DNA from: Shewanella sp. CG12_big_fil_rev_8_21_14_0_65_47_15
GTDB lineage: Bacteria; Pseudomonadota; Gammaproteobacteria; Enterobacterales; Shewanellaceae
Direction of reading: 5' to 3'
Assembly (NCBI RefSeq): GCF_002783505.1
Contig: NZ_PFGL01000070.1
Location: forward strand, 1-64,000
Length of the DNA: 64,000 nt
Shown here: piece by piece, positions 36,141 through 45,289 of the stretch
How positions within the stretch are numbered: position 1 is the stretch's first letter
How the letters are laid out: each line of letters opens with the position of its first letter
The notes under the pieces: model-generated
Databases searched by the model: none
Seen by the model: the letters and a program-made list of their open reading frames with translations, nothing else
What the model was told of the DNA's origin: nothing
Made by a program: the position numbers and the translations under genes

Positions 36141-36616
36141 TCCTATGGGTGGAGGGCCAACTTTGAGTGGCTCTCCACTTGATAACCAGCTTCAATTACG
36201 TTGTTTGGTGGTTTTTTCCCTTTTTTCACTTTGCATTAACCGACAATTTGATGCGATGCAATCGAAACTTAAGGGGATAAATGCTACCTCGGTAACAAAT
36301 TTGGCATGAAGTATTGGCAAACTGACCTGATAAGGGTGCAGACGCGCAAGAGCTATGTTAATATTTTCATGGACAATTGGTCTTACCAATTTATTAATGT
36401 TTTACGTATAGCCGATAATCGAACTACGCGAACATTTGCCATCTTATCGGATATCAATAAACAGCATTTTTGAAGTACCTCACTTCAAAGCACAGTTCCC
36501 ATCATAGGGCGTCATCATGAAGGGAGCTTTATTCAGGAATTAGCTATTGGCTTTTACTCGCATCACAGAGTGCTTAACGCCAATAACCTTTATCTCAACT
36601 AGAAGGTATTAGTACG
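36141..36616. other. regulatory region upstream of pflB
   Basis: Begins with a hairpin (36149-36178), GTGGAGGGCCA pairing TGGCTCTCCAC over 11 positions with one G-T, probably ending DUF3360 transcription although no T run follows. It then carries the promoter-operator module (36353-36391) and TTATCGGATATCAA (36444-36457), whose second half is a perfect FNR half-site. No supported gene; the leader to pflB is over 200 nt. Confidence 0.55.
36353..36391 (+). promoter_or_regulatory. extended -10 promoter with PdhR/LldR-type operator (pflB)
   Basis: CTATGTTAATATTT at 36353-36366 and AATTGGTCTTACCAATT at 36375-36391: same 14-mer, same 17-mer and same 22-nt offset as upstream of DUF3360. Expected to be repressed by a PdhR/LldR-like GntR protein and relieved by pyruvate or lactate. 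Confidence 0.72.
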
Positions 36617-38899
36617 ATGACCGACAAAACTGAACTGTTTGCCAACGCGTGGGAAGGTTTTACTCCTGGTGATTGGAAATCCGAAGTCAATGTGCGTGAC
36701 TTTATCCAACAAAACTACGCTCCCTATGAAGGCGACGAATCATTTCTAGCCGGTGCCACCGAAGCGACCACAAAATTGTGGGACAAAGTCATGGATGGCA
36801 TTAAACAGGAAAACCGCACCCACGCCCCTGTGGATTTCGATACTAAGATGGTGTCCACCATCACCTCCCACGATGCAGGCTATATCAATAAAGATTTAGA
36901 AACTATCGTTGGTTTACAAACGGATGCGCCGCTAAAACGCGCTATGTTACCCAACGGTGGTATTCGTATGGTGGAAAGCTCCTGCGCCGCCTACGATCGC
37001 GTGCTCGACGAAGACGTTAAATACATCTATTCAGAACTGCGTAAAACCCATAACCAAGGTGTATTCGATGTTTACACGCCAGAGATTATGGCTTGCCGTA
37101 AATCAGGTGTATTAACCGGTTTACCCGATGCCTATGGCCGTGGTCGTATCATTGGTGACTATCGCCGTGTTGCACTCTATGGCATCGATTATCTGATGAA
37201 AGATAAATTCGCCCAATTTGGCTCACTGCAGGCGCAGTTTGAAGCGGGTGAAGATTTATCTAACGTTATCCAATTACGTGAAGAAATTGCCGAGCAACAC
37301 CGTGCACTAGGCCAAATGAAGAAAATGGCAGCCAAATATGGTTGCGATATTTCTCGCCCAGCGACCACTGCCCAAGAAGCGATCCAATGGACTTACTTCG
37401 GTTACTTAGCCGCAGTGAAGAGTCAAAATGGCGCGGCGATGTCATTGGGACGTACCTCTTCATTCCTCGATATCTATATCGAGCGCGATCTGAAAAATGG
37501 CACGCTAACTGAGCAACAAGCCCAGGAGATGATTGACCATTTCGTGATGAAACTGCGTATGGTGCGCTTCCTACGTACCCCTGAATACGATGAGTTGTTC
37601 TCCGGCGACCCTATTTGGGCGACCGAATCCATCGGCGGTATGGGCTTAGATGGCCGCACCTTAGTGACCAAATCTAGCTTCCGCTTCTTAAACACTTTAT
37701 ACACTATGGGCCCAAGCCCTGAGCCAAACATCACTGTGCTCTGGTCTGACAAACTGCCTGTAGGCTTTAAAAAGTACTGTGCTAAGGTTTCAATCGACAC
37801 CAGCTCTATCCAGTACGAAAACGATGACTTAATGCGTCCAGATTTCCAATCAGACGATTACGCTATCGCCTGTTGTGTGAGCCCTATGGTTGTGGGTAAG
37901 CACATGCAATTCTTCGGTGCTCGCGCTAACCTCGCCAAAACCATGCTGTACGCAATTAACGGTGGCGTGGACGAAAAACTGAAAATCCAAATCGCCCCAA
38001 AAGCTGACCCCATCACAGATGAAGTGCTCAACTTTGACGATGTGATGACTCGCTTAGACGGTTTAATGGATTGGTTAGCGACCCAATATGTCACTGCTCT
38101 GAACTCAATCCACTACATGCACGACAAGTACTCCTACGAAGCGGCGTTAATGGCACTGCACGACAGAGATGTGCGTCGTACTATGGCCTGTGGTATCGCG
38201 GGTTTATCTATCGCAGCCGACTCACTGTCAGCGATCAAATTCGCCACAGTCAAACCTGTGCGAGATGAGAACGGCATCGCCGTCGACTTTGAGATCAGTG
38301 GTGACTATCCAAAATTTGGTAACAACGACCCACGTGTTGACGATATCGCCTGTGATTTAGTCGAGCGTTTTATGGCGAAAATTCGCGACCGTAAAATGTA
38401 CCGCAATGCGATCCCAACCCAGTCAATTCTCACCATCACCTCAAACGTAGTTTATGGTAAGAAAACCGGTAACACACCGGACGGTCGCCGCTCAGGTGCG
38501 CCATTTGCACCGGGTGCAAACCCTATGCATGGCCGCGATGAAAAAGGCGCAATCGCCTCATTAACCTCTGTGGCTAAACTGCCATTTGCCCATGCTCAGG
38601 ACGGTATCTCTTATACCTTCTCTATCGTGCCAAATGCGCTGGGTAAAGACGAAGATGGTCGCCGCACCAACTTAGCCGCACTGATGGACGGTTATTTTGC
38701 CCATAACGAAGGACATGAAGGTGGTCAACACTTGAACGTCAACGTGATGAACCGCGAAATGCTTGAGGATGCCGTGGTCAACCCAGACAAGTATCCACAG
38801 CTGACCATTCGTGTGTCTGGCTACGCAGTGCGCTTCAACTCACTGACGCCAGAACAACAGCAAGATGTGATCACGCGTACATTCACTAAAGGTCTGTAA
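36617..38899 (+). CDS. pflB: pyruvate formate-lyase
   Basis: 760 residues, matching E. coli PflB. The adjacent catalytic cysteines are C419-C420 in DYAIACCVSPM and the radical glycine is G735 in RVSGYAVRF. It converts pyruvate and CoA to formate and acetyl-CoA under anoxic conditions. Activated by the PflA encoded 63 nt downstream. AGAAGG is upstream of ATG. Long leader with a pyruvate-type operator and an FNR half-site suggest control by both carbon flux and oxygen. Confidence 0.98.
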   Translation: MTDKTELFANAWEGFTPGDWKSEVNVRDFIQQNYAPYEGDESFLAGATEATTKLWDKVMDGIKQENRTHAPVDFDTKMVSTITSHDAGYINKDLETIVGLQTDAPLKRAMLPNGGIRMVESSCAAYDRVLDEDVKYIYSELRKTHNQGVFDVYTPEIMACRKSGVLTGLPDAYGRGRIIGDYRRVALYGIDYLMKDKFAQFGSLQAQFEAGEDLSNVIQLREEIAEQHRALGQMKKMAAKYGCDISRPATTAQEAIQWTYFGYLAAVKSQNGAAMSLGRTSSFLDIYIERDLKNGTLTEQQAQEMIDHFVMKLRMVRFLRTPEYDELFSGDPIWATESIGGMGLDGRTLVTKSSFRFLNTLYTMGPSPEPNITVLWSDKLPVGFKKYCAKVSIDTSSIQYENDDLMRPDFQSDDYAIACCVSPMVVGKHMQFFGARANLAKTMLYAINGGVDEKLKIQIAPKADPITDEVLNFDDVMTRLDGLMDWLATQYVTALNSIHYMHDKYSYEAALMALHDRDVRRTMACGIAGLSIAADSLSAIKFATVKPVRDENGIAVDFEISGDYPKFGNNDPRVDDIACDLVERFMAKIRDRKMYRNAIPTQSILTITSNVVYGKKTGNTPDGRRSGAPFAPGANPMHGRDEKGAIASLTSVAKLPFAHAQDGISYTFSIVPNALGKDEDGRRTNLAALMDGYFAHNEGHEGGQHLNVNVMNREMLEDAVVNPDKYPQLTIRVSGYAVRFNSLTPEQQQDVITRTFTKGL

Positions 38900-38912
38900 G
38901 CTAAATTAGGTA

Positions 38913-38939
38913 AGGCTGTAGTACAATATGCTACAGCCT
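38913..38939 (+). other. hairpin between pflB and pflA
   Basis: Perfect 9-bp stem AGGCTGTAG (38913-38921) / CTACAGCCT (38931-38939), 9-nt loop, no T run. It may shield pflB mRNA or lower pflA output, in line with the enzyme being needed in far greater amounts than its activase. Confidence 0.5.
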
Positions 38940-38962
38940 CACTTACTTAAACAGGAGTCACA

Positions 38963-39703
38963 ATGGCAGTTACCGGTCGGATCCACTCGGTGGAATCCTT
39001 TGGCACAGTAGATGGTCCAGGCATACGGTTTATCACCTTTATGCAAGGCTGTTTAATGCGCTGCCAATATTGCCACAACCGTGACACTTGGGATCTTGAT
39101 GGTGGCAAAGAAGTACAGGTCGAAGAGTTAATGAGTCAAATCATCAGCTATCGGCCTTTTCTCGATGCCAGTAATGGTGGCGTCACCGCCAGCGGTGGTG
39201 AAGCCATTTTACAGGCCGAATTCGTCGCTGAATTATTTAAAGCCTGTAAAAAAGAAGGCATTCACACTTGCTTAGATACCAATGGTTTTGTGCGTAAGTA
39301 CACGCCCATCATCGACGAGTTACTGGACCATACCGATTTAGTCCTGCTCGATATCAAGCAAATGAATGACGACAAACATATAGAGTTAACTAAGGTCAGT
39401 AACCACAGAACACTACAATTTGCCGAGTATCTCGCCAAACGCAATCAAGCAACGTGGATACGTTATGTGGTGGTGGGTGGATTTACCGATGATGAGGCCT
39501 CAGCATTACAGCTAGCCGAGTTTATCAAACCGATGAAAAACGTTGAAAAGGTGGAATTACTGCCCTACCACGAGCTAGGTAAACACAAATGGGAAGCGAT
39601 GGGAGAAACCTATCAACTCGATGGCGTTACGCCGCCGAGTCGCGAAACCATGGAAAAAATTAAAGCCGTATTTAGCTCCCTGGGCATTAACGCTGTGTAC
39701 TAA
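38963..39703 (+). CDS. pflA: pyruvate formate-lyase activating enzyme
   Basis: 246 residues (E. coli 246). Radical-SAM enzyme: the CxxxCxxC 4Fe-4S site is C30, C34, C37 in GCLMRCQYCHNR. A GGE-type SAM site occurs in VTASGGEAIL. It makes the glycyl radical on PflB. AGGAG precedes ATG by 6 nt. Co-transcribed with pflB through a hairpin; its end is convergent to yfbV with only 15 nt between. Confidence 0.97.
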   Translation: MAVTGRIHSVESFGTVDGPGIRFITFMQGCLMRCQYCHNRDTWDLDGGKEVQVEELMSQIISYRPFLDASNGGVTASGGEAILQAEFVAELFKACKKEGIHTCLDTNGFVRKYTPIIDELLDHTDLVLLDIKQMNDDKHIELTKVSNHRTLQFAEYLAKRNQATWIRYVVVGGFTDDEASALQLAEFIKPMKNVEKVELLPYHELGKHKWEAMGETYQLDGVTPPSRETMEKIKAVFSSLGINAVY

Positions 39704-39718
39704 GACGCCAAGGGAGTC

Positions 39719-40162
39719 TTAAAGCTCTTCCCAATAACTGGCATCTAAGCGTTCAAAGGCTATTTTTAAGATAAACGCCATATCGAGGTAGCAGGCTTTA
39801 GCACCTAAGGTATGACAATGAATGCCCATGGCAGACAATTTCGCACTCAACTGATTACTCCAGTCGAATAGCGATAAAGGTAATGGATGGCGAGCACGCC
39901 AACCCAACCACAATAAACCCTGTATAGGCAGGCTAATAAAGAATAACGCGATAGTGAGTGCTTGGGGCAAAAATGCCCAGCCGTGAAGATATAACTGGCT
40001 CACACTCGCAAAAATCGCCAGCACTGGCATTACCAGAATGGCAAGCTGAGTGGCACGTACCACCCGATACTCAGGAAAATACAAACCCAGTTGTCTAACC
40101 ATAGGCCACGTCTTCATATAACGACGACCGTCCCCTAAGGTTTTGAGAATATCAATACTCAA
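39719..40162 (-). CDS. yfbV: YfbV (UPF0208) membrane protein
   Basis: 147 residues, as in E. coli YfbV (151). Two membrane spans (about 40-60 and 68-88), GLYFPEYRVVRAT and LWLGWRARHPLPLSL are typical. The family was linked to insulating the chromosome terminus domain; the position between pflBA and ackA-pta is the usual one. TTG at 40162 is chosen: AGGTG lies 7 nt before it, and the protein then aligns with the known start. The longer ATG start at 40240 reads through the ackA-side region. Confidence 0.85.
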   Translation of the reverse strand: MSIDILKTLGDGRRYMKTWPMVRQLGLYFPEYRVVRATQLAILVMPVLAIFASVSQLYLHGWAFLPQALTIALFFISLPIQGLLWLGWRARHPLPLSLFDWSNQLSAKLSAMGIHCHTLGAKACYLDMAFILKIAFERLDASYWEEL

Positions 40163-40302
40163 TTTTAGACACCTACTACAATGGAACACTGCTTTTACCA
40201 TAGCACAATCTGGCACTTTGCCCCAAGACTGTGACGGCAAATACTAGTGAGTTCCAAGATTTTTGAATCGTTAACTTAAACACAATGGCAAAAGGCTTAC
40301 AC

Positions 40303-41502
40303 ATGTCTAATAAACTGGTTTTAGTACTCAATTGCGGTAGTTCATCACTCAAATTTGCCATCATTGACGCGCAAACAGGTGACGATCAGATCTCTGGCCT
40401 AGCCGAGTGTTTTGGCTTAGAGGATTCACGCATTAAATGGAAAATCAATGGCGAAAAGCATGAGTCCTCCTTAGGCGCTTTCACAGCTCACCGTGAAGCC
40501 GTTGAATTTATCGTTAATAAAATCCTTGCTGGCCAGCCAGAGCTAGCGGCACAAATTCAAGCCGTTGGTCACCGTATCGTTCACGGCGGTGAAAAGTTCA
40601 CCCGCTCTGTGATCATCGACGAACATGTGATCAAAGGCATTGAAGAATGTTCATCACTGGCGCCACTGCATAATCCTGCTCATCTTATCGGTATTCGCGC
40701 CGCCATCGCTTCTTTCCCGAAACTCCCCCAAGTGGCAGTATTCGATACCGCATTCCATCAAAGTATGCCGGAGCGCGCCTACGTTTATGCCCTGCCATAC
40801 AAGTTATACCGTGAGCACGGGATCCGCCGTTACGGCATGCATGGCACTAGCCATTTATTCGTTAGCCGTGAAGCGGCGAAAATGCTCAACAAGCCCTTAG
40901 CCGAAACCAATGTGATCTGCGCTCATTTAGGTAATGGCGCCTCAGTCACCGCGGTAAAAGGCGGCAAAAGTGTCGACACTTCAATGGGGCTGACGCCACT
41001 CGAAGGTTTAGTGATGGGCACGCGCTGCGGCGATATAGATCCATCCATTATTTATCACTTAGTTCATCAATTAGGTTACACCCTAGAAGAAGTGAACAAC
41101 ATGATGAACAAGCAGAGTGGCTTGCTGGGGATTTCTGAACTGACTAACGATTGCCGCGGCATCGAAGAAGGTTACGCCGACGGCCATAAAGGTGCGACCT
41201 TGGCCCTAGAGATCTTCTGCTACCGTTTAGCTAAGTACATCGCCTCTTACACTGTGCCACTCGGCCGTTTAGATGCAGTCGTCTTCACTGGCGGCATTGG
41301 TGAAAACTCAGAACTCATTCGTGAAAAAGTACTCAGCATGCTGGAAATCTTCAATTTCCATGTAGACAGTGAGCGCAACAAGGCGGCTCGTTTCGGTAAG
41401 AAAGGTATCATCACTCAGGATAACAGTACTGTGGCCATGGTGATCCCGACGAATGAAGAGTGGGTTATCGCCGAAGACTCCATTAAACTTATCACCAAAT
41501 AA
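40303..41502 (+). CDS. ackA: acetate kinase
   Basis: 399 residues. Acetokinase signatures: N-terminal LVLNCGSSSLKFAI and GMHGTSHLFVS, HLGNGASV and FTGGIGENS. It interconverts acetyl phosphate plus ADP with acetate plus ATP. ATG at 40303 with AAAGG 7 nt upstream is preferred over the frame's earlier ATG. Divergent from yfbV. A hairpin follows, then pta. Confidence 0.98.
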   Translation: MSNKLVLVLNCGSSSLKFAIIDAQTGDDQISGLAECFGLEDSRIKWKINGEKHESSLGAFTAHREAVEFIVNKILAGQPELAAQIQAVGHRIVHGGEKFTRSVIIDEHVIKGIEECSSLAPLHNPAHLIGIRAAIASFPKLPQVAVFDTAFHQSMPERAYVYALPYKLYREHGIRRYGMHGTSHLFVSREAAKMLNKPLAETNVICAHLGNGASVTAVKGGKSVDTSMGLTPLEGLVMGTRCGDIDPSIIYHLVHQLGYTLEEVNNMMNKQSGLLGISELTNDCRGIEEGYADGHKGATLALEIFCYRLAKYIASYTVPLGRLDAVVFTGGIGENSELIREKVLSMLEIFNFHVDSERNKAARFGKKGIITQDNSTVAMVIPTNEEWVIAEDSIKLITK

Positions 41503-41513
41503 TAAGATGATCT

Positions 41514-41545
41514 AAGCCGTTTGTTCACTCAAACGGCTTTATTGT
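41514..41545 (+). terminator. hairpin between ackA and pta
   Basis: AAGCCGTTTG (41514-41523) / CAAACGGCTT (41530-41539), loop TTCACT, then TATTG. T run is weak, so partial read-through to pta is expected. Confidence 0.65.
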
Positions 41546-41624
41546 TAGCGACCTACAGTTAGCCCATTTACAAGCAATTTCGCAGATATTTATCTGCCAA
41601 AAACCATCGAACTTAGAGGTTTTT

Positions 41625-43778
41625 ATGTCCCGAAATATTATGTTAATTCCTATAGGCACAGGTGTTGGCCTGACCTCACTAAGCCTTGGAATGGTGCGTG
41701 CCTTAGAGCGTCATGGGGTTAAAGTGCAATTCTTTAAACCCATTTCCCAGCTGCGCCCCAATGACAGCGGCCCAGAACGCTCGACCACCATTTTAAGTAA
41801 GTCGCCCACGGTTAATCCGTTAGAGCCCTTCGATATGGCCCATGCGGAAGCCTTAATTCGTGCCGATCAAACCGATGTGTTGATGGAACAAATCATTGCT
41901 CGAGCCTCGGAATGTGCCAGCAATACTGAAACCCTCATAGTCGAAGGTTTAGTCCCTACCCGTAATCATCCCTTCGCGGACGATGTGAACTACGCCATCG
42001 CCAAAGCCATGGATGCGGATGTGATCTTTATTGCCACGCCGGGCAGCGACACCCCGACAGGCCTAATGAATCGCCTCGAAATCGCCTACAATTCTTGGGG
42101 GGGTAAAAAGAACAAACGCTTAATTGGCGCTGTGATCAACAAAATTGGTGCCCCAGTGGACGACGAAGGTCGTGCACGCCCCGATTTATCGGAAGTGTTT
42201 GATCACCAAGCGGTTCAGCGTTCCGATGCCGCCAGCATGTTCCAGCTACCGGGTAAAAGCCCGCTGCGGATCTTAGGTAGCGTGCCCTACAATCTCGATT
42301 TAGTTGCCCCCCGAGCCTCAGATCTTGCCAAGCATTTACGCGCACGTATTCTGAATGCCGGTGAAATGCACACCCGCCGTCTACGTAAAGTGACCTTCTG
42401 CGCGCGCAGCTTGCCTAATATGGTCAACCATATTAAGACAGATTCTTTGCTGGTGACCTCAGGCGATCGCTCCGATGTGATTGTGTCAGCATGTCTTGCC
42501 GCCATGAACGGCGTGAAAATTGGCGCCCTGCTCCTGACTGGAAGCTATGAGCCAGAGTCAGAAATCCTTAAGCTCTGTGAACAAGCCTTCGAGACAGGCC
42601 TACCTGTATTTTTAATTGATACAAACACTTGGCAGACTTCGTTAAATATCCAACGTTTCGACCATGAAGTCCCCGTCGATGACGCTGTGCGTATCGATTT
42701 AGTGCAGGATTATGTAGCCAGCCATATTGACCAAACCTGGATTGAGAGCGTGACCAAAAACTCGCCCCGTGAGCATCGCCTGTCACCACCGGCATTTCGT
42801 TACAAGCTCACCGAGCTGGCGCGCGCAGCACACAAAACCGTGGTGCTGCCTGAGGGTGATGAACCACGTACCATTAGAGCGGCAGCCATTTGTGCCGAGC
42901 GCGGTATCGCACGTTGTGTCCTTTTAGGTAAAAAAGATGAAATCCTGCGTATCGCCGCACAGCAAGATGTCGTACTGGGCGAAGGCGTGGTGATTATCGA
43001 TCCCGAAGAAGTGCGCGATCGTTATGTCGAACCTATGCTAGATCTACGTCGTAGCAAAGGTCTGACCGAAGTCGTTGCCAAAGAACAGTTAGAAGACAAC
43101 ATGGTGCTAGGCACTATGATGCTGGCGCAAAATGAAGTCGACGGTATCGTCTCTGGCGCCGTTAACACTACGGCCAATACGATTCGTCCACCGCTGCAAC
43201 TGATTAAAACCGCACCGGGTTCAAGCTTAGTCTCATCCATCTTCTTTATGTTAATGCCAGACCAAGTGTTAGTTTACGGTGACTGCGCGATTAACCCCGA
43301 TCCCAATGCCGAGCAGTTGGCTGATATCGCCATTCAATCGGCAGAGTCTGCAAAAGCCTTCGGCATCGAGCCAAGAGTGGCGATGATCAGCTACTCAACG
43401 GGTAATTCTGGTACGGGTTCTGATGTGGATAAAGTGCGTGAAGCGACTCGCATCGCCAAGGAAAAACGCCCAGATCTGATTATCGATGGTCCATTGCAAT
43501 ACGATGCGGCAGTCATGCCAAACGTCGCCCGCTCCAAGGCGCCCGATAGCCCAGTCGCAGGTCAAGCAACGGTATTCGTGTTCCCAGATCTCAATACAGG
43601 TAACACCACATACAAAGCCGTACAACGAAGTGCCGATCTTATCAGTATCGGCCCAATGCTGCAGGGAATGCGTAAGCCTGTGAATGACTTATCCCGTGGC
43701 GCGTTAGTCGATGACATAGTCTACACCATAGCATTAACGGCTATTCAAGCTTCGCAAAATGATGCCACTAAAGGTTAA
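41625..43778 (+). CDS. pta: phosphate acetyltransferase, long type
   Basis: 717 residues (E. coli 714). N-terminal P-loop-like domain with GTGVGLTSLSLG near 12-23, a central DRTGG domain and the C-terminal catalytic PTA_PTB domain (about 390-710; KTVVLPEGDEPRTIRAA, GNSGTGSDVDKVREAT, ISIGPMLQGMRKPVNDLSRG). Makes acetyl phosphate from acetyl-CoA and phosphate. It has its own ribosome-binding site and follows ackA by 122 nt. Length shows the allosterically regulated type. Confidence 0.98.
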   Translation: MSRNIMLIPIGTGVGLTSLSLGMVRALERHGVKVQFFKPISQLRPNDSGPERSTTILSKSPTVNPLEPFDMAHAEALIRADQTDVLMEQIIARASECASNTETLIVEGLVPTRNHPFADDVNYAIAKAMDADVIFIATPGSDTPTGLMNRLEIAYNSWGGKKNKRLIGAVINKIGAPVDDEGRARPDLSEVFDHQAVQRSDAASMFQLPGKSPLRILGSVPYNLDLVAPRASDLAKHLRARILNAGEMHTRRLRKVTFCARSLPNMVNHIKTDSLLVTSGDRSDVIVSACLAAMNGVKIGALLLTGSYEPESEILKLCEQAFETGLPVFLIDTNTWQTSLNIQRFDHEVPVDDAVRIDLVQDYVASHIDQTWIESVTKNSPREHRLSPPAFRYKLTELARAAHKTVVLPEGDEPRTIRAAAICAERGIARCVLLGKKDEILRIAAQQDVVLGEGVVIIDPEEVRDRYVEPMLDLRRSKGLTEVVAKEQLEDNMVLGTMMLAQNEVDGIVSGAVNTTANTIRPPLQLIKTAPGSSLVSSIFFMLMPDQVLVYGDCAINPDPNAEQLADIAIQSAESAKAFGIEPRVAMISYSTGNSGTGSDVDKVREATRIAKEKRPDLIIDGPLQYDAAVMPNVARSKAPDSPVAGQATVFVFPDLNTGNTTYKAVQRSADLISIGPMLQGMRKPVNDLSRGALVDDIVYTIALTAIQASQNDATKG

Positions 43779-43809
43779 CCAGAGATTTGAACACTAATTA
43801 ACCTAAAAC

Positions 43810-43836
43810 AGCACCGGCAAATGTCGGTGCTTTTTT
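43810..43836 (+). terminator. pta terminator
   Basis: AGCACCG (43810-43816) / CGGTGCT (43825-43831) with GCAAATGT loop, T run 43831-43836. Confidence 0.85.
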
Positions 43837-44256
43837 ATATAGACTTTTGAATAAACCTTAACAGCATACCCACGAATGGGGCAGAATGAAAAACTAAGAA
43901 ATGCTCCTTTAACGAAGCAAATAGCTATTAAATAGCACTAAGCATTGTGAATAGAGTTGGTGATTCGATGAAAATATCCACAAGTAAATCGAGATTTTGG
44001 TGGGAAATAGAAAAACGTCACTTTTTAACCAGCAGATAAAGCAAGACAATATCAGTGAGTTACAAAGTATCACTGAAGTCTTCAACATAGTTTTCCACAG
44101 ATTCTGTGGATAACCTTTAGGGCTTATCCCTTAGTATATGCCACAGTGTCCTCCCCTCAGTCAACCCATTTTGACTCTTCTGCTAAATTATTACAAAACT
44201 TGAACATGGGCGCTAAAATCGCGATACTTAACAACAAATTCCTATAACTAAAAGCT
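43837..44256. other. gene-free region with three DnaA-box-like sequences
   Basis: No open frame with a ribosome-binding site. It has ATATCCACA (43974-43982, one mismatch to the DnaA box), TTTTCCACA (44091-44099, fits TTWTNCACA) and TGTGGATAA (44105-44113, reverse of the perfect box TTATCCACA); the latter two face each other 5 nt apart. A GGATAA/TTATCC hairpin overlaps the last box. Confidence 0.6.
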
Positions 44257-44688
44257 ATGCGAACCTTATTTCTTCTCTCTTTCTTATTTCTGTTTGGTTG
44301 CGGCGATCCCGGTAAGGATCAGCATACGCTAACCCCTGAAGAAGTCAGTCTTGGTTTTTTTCACGCTATCTATGTCGATCGTGATGTCGAAAAGGCGAAG
44401 CAGTACGTTAATGACCCACTTAAAGAAGTGCTCACCCATTACTATATTGCTGCGGCGGTGCAGCGTAATATGCTCAGCCTCTCTATGACCAATGTCGAAA
44501 TGGAGATTGACGACATTGATATCGACTTTTTCCGTAAATTTACTAAAGACGTTATTGTCGTGATTAAAATGAAGGGACTCAAAGGGGGGCAGCCTTGGAT
44601 AGACGACCGAACGATTCGCCTGCATAAAATCGGTAATCAGTGGATCATTGTTGAGATCATGCCCGAAAAGCGCAAAGTCAATGGTTAA
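44257..44688 (+). CDS. small lipoprotein, DUF4878-like
   Basis: 143 residues. Signal peptide with lipobox FLFGCG (Cys15), so lipidated, and a mature part that resembles DUF4878/NTF2-like folds: SLGFFHAIYVDRDVEKAKQYV... with a final strand QWIIVEIMPEK. DUF4878 proteins are small lipoproteins of unclear role. It stands alone downstream of the DnaA-box region. No clear terminator follows on this strand. Confidence 0.75.
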   Translation: MRTLFLLSFLFLFGCGDPGKDQHTLTPEEVSLGFFHAIYVDRDVEKAKQYVNDPLKEVLTHYYIAAAVQRNMLSLSMTNVEMEIDDIDIDFFRKFTKDVIVVIKMKGLKGGQPWIDDRTIRLHKIGNQWIIVEIMPEKRKVNG

Positions 44689-44769
44689 GGCGTCCCCTCA
44701 TTGGTCAAAGGTGCAAACTAGCCCCTTTGTAATGCCGCTACACATTCACGCAGCTAATCCAGAATAGGT

Positions 44770-44797
44770 AAAAAAATAGCAACCCTAGGGTTGCTAT
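44770..44797 (-). terminator. terminator of the 32-residue gene
   Basis: 22-bp perfect palindrome ATAGCAACCCT / AGGGTTGCTAT (44776-44797), followed on the minus strand by seven T (A at 44770-44776). It lies about 60 nt after the small gene's stop. Confidence 0.85.
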
Positions 44798-44855
44798 CTC
44801 AATATGCTTGTTTTGTTATTTCTGACTCATAATTACCGTCAGCCTAACACTCAAT

Positions 44856-44954
44856 TTAGGCTTGGCTCACTTCTTCTTCGCTTTCAGCAGGTAAAGACGT
44901 CAGTACATCGTCTTTTACTTGGTAATAAGCATTTTCGTATTCATGAACTTCCAT
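44856..44954 (-). CDS. 32-residue microprotein
   Basis: ATG at 44954, stop TAA at 44856. The ribosome-binding site AGGAG is 5 nt upstream, a -10-like TATACT lies near 45045-45050 and a perfect terminator ends the transcript at 44770-44797. The product is acidic (EVHEYENAYY start, ESEEEVSQA end) with no membrane segment. Too short for usual gene finders. It matches nothing I know. The whole transcription unit of promoter, Shine-Dalgarno, frame and terminator argues that it is real. Confidence 0.65.
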   Translation of the reverse strand: MEVHEYENAYYQVKDDVLTSLPAESEEEVSQA

Positions 44955-45289
44955 AACAACTCCTGCTCGATTTTGTAAGGTCGCAAAGGCATGCCGTTCT
45001 ATGCTGACATTTTGCCCATGGGGAAAGGGATTTCCGTGGCCGAGAGTATATCAAAGCCCAACGCATAATTACAGAAAACTTTCAGTTTCGTTTAGTTGAA
45101 ATCGATAAAAACACTCGCACAAGGCATTTTAAGTCGAAATCGAGAATGAATTTATGAAAGTCTTTCAACAGGCATTCCCAAGTCAATATGCATTTACGCT
45201 ATTAACAGCGCTGGCTTACAAATAAAGAATCTTGGGAAAATGTGCACCAGCTGCTATCAATTAACTCATGATGCGAGTAGGAGGCAGAC
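44955..45289. other. regulatory gap between microprotein and small gene
   Basis: Contains the microprotein's 5' leader (about 85 nt, GC-rich, with GGAAATCCCTTTCCCCATGG) and, on +, AT-rich sequence before the 74-residue gene, whose ribosome-binding site is TAGGAGG near 45278. Confidence 0.4.

Noticed and set aside
36192..36389. Minus-strand 65-residue frame upstream of pflB
   Set aside because: It overlaps the promoter-operator module, has no ribosome-binding site and no family likeness.
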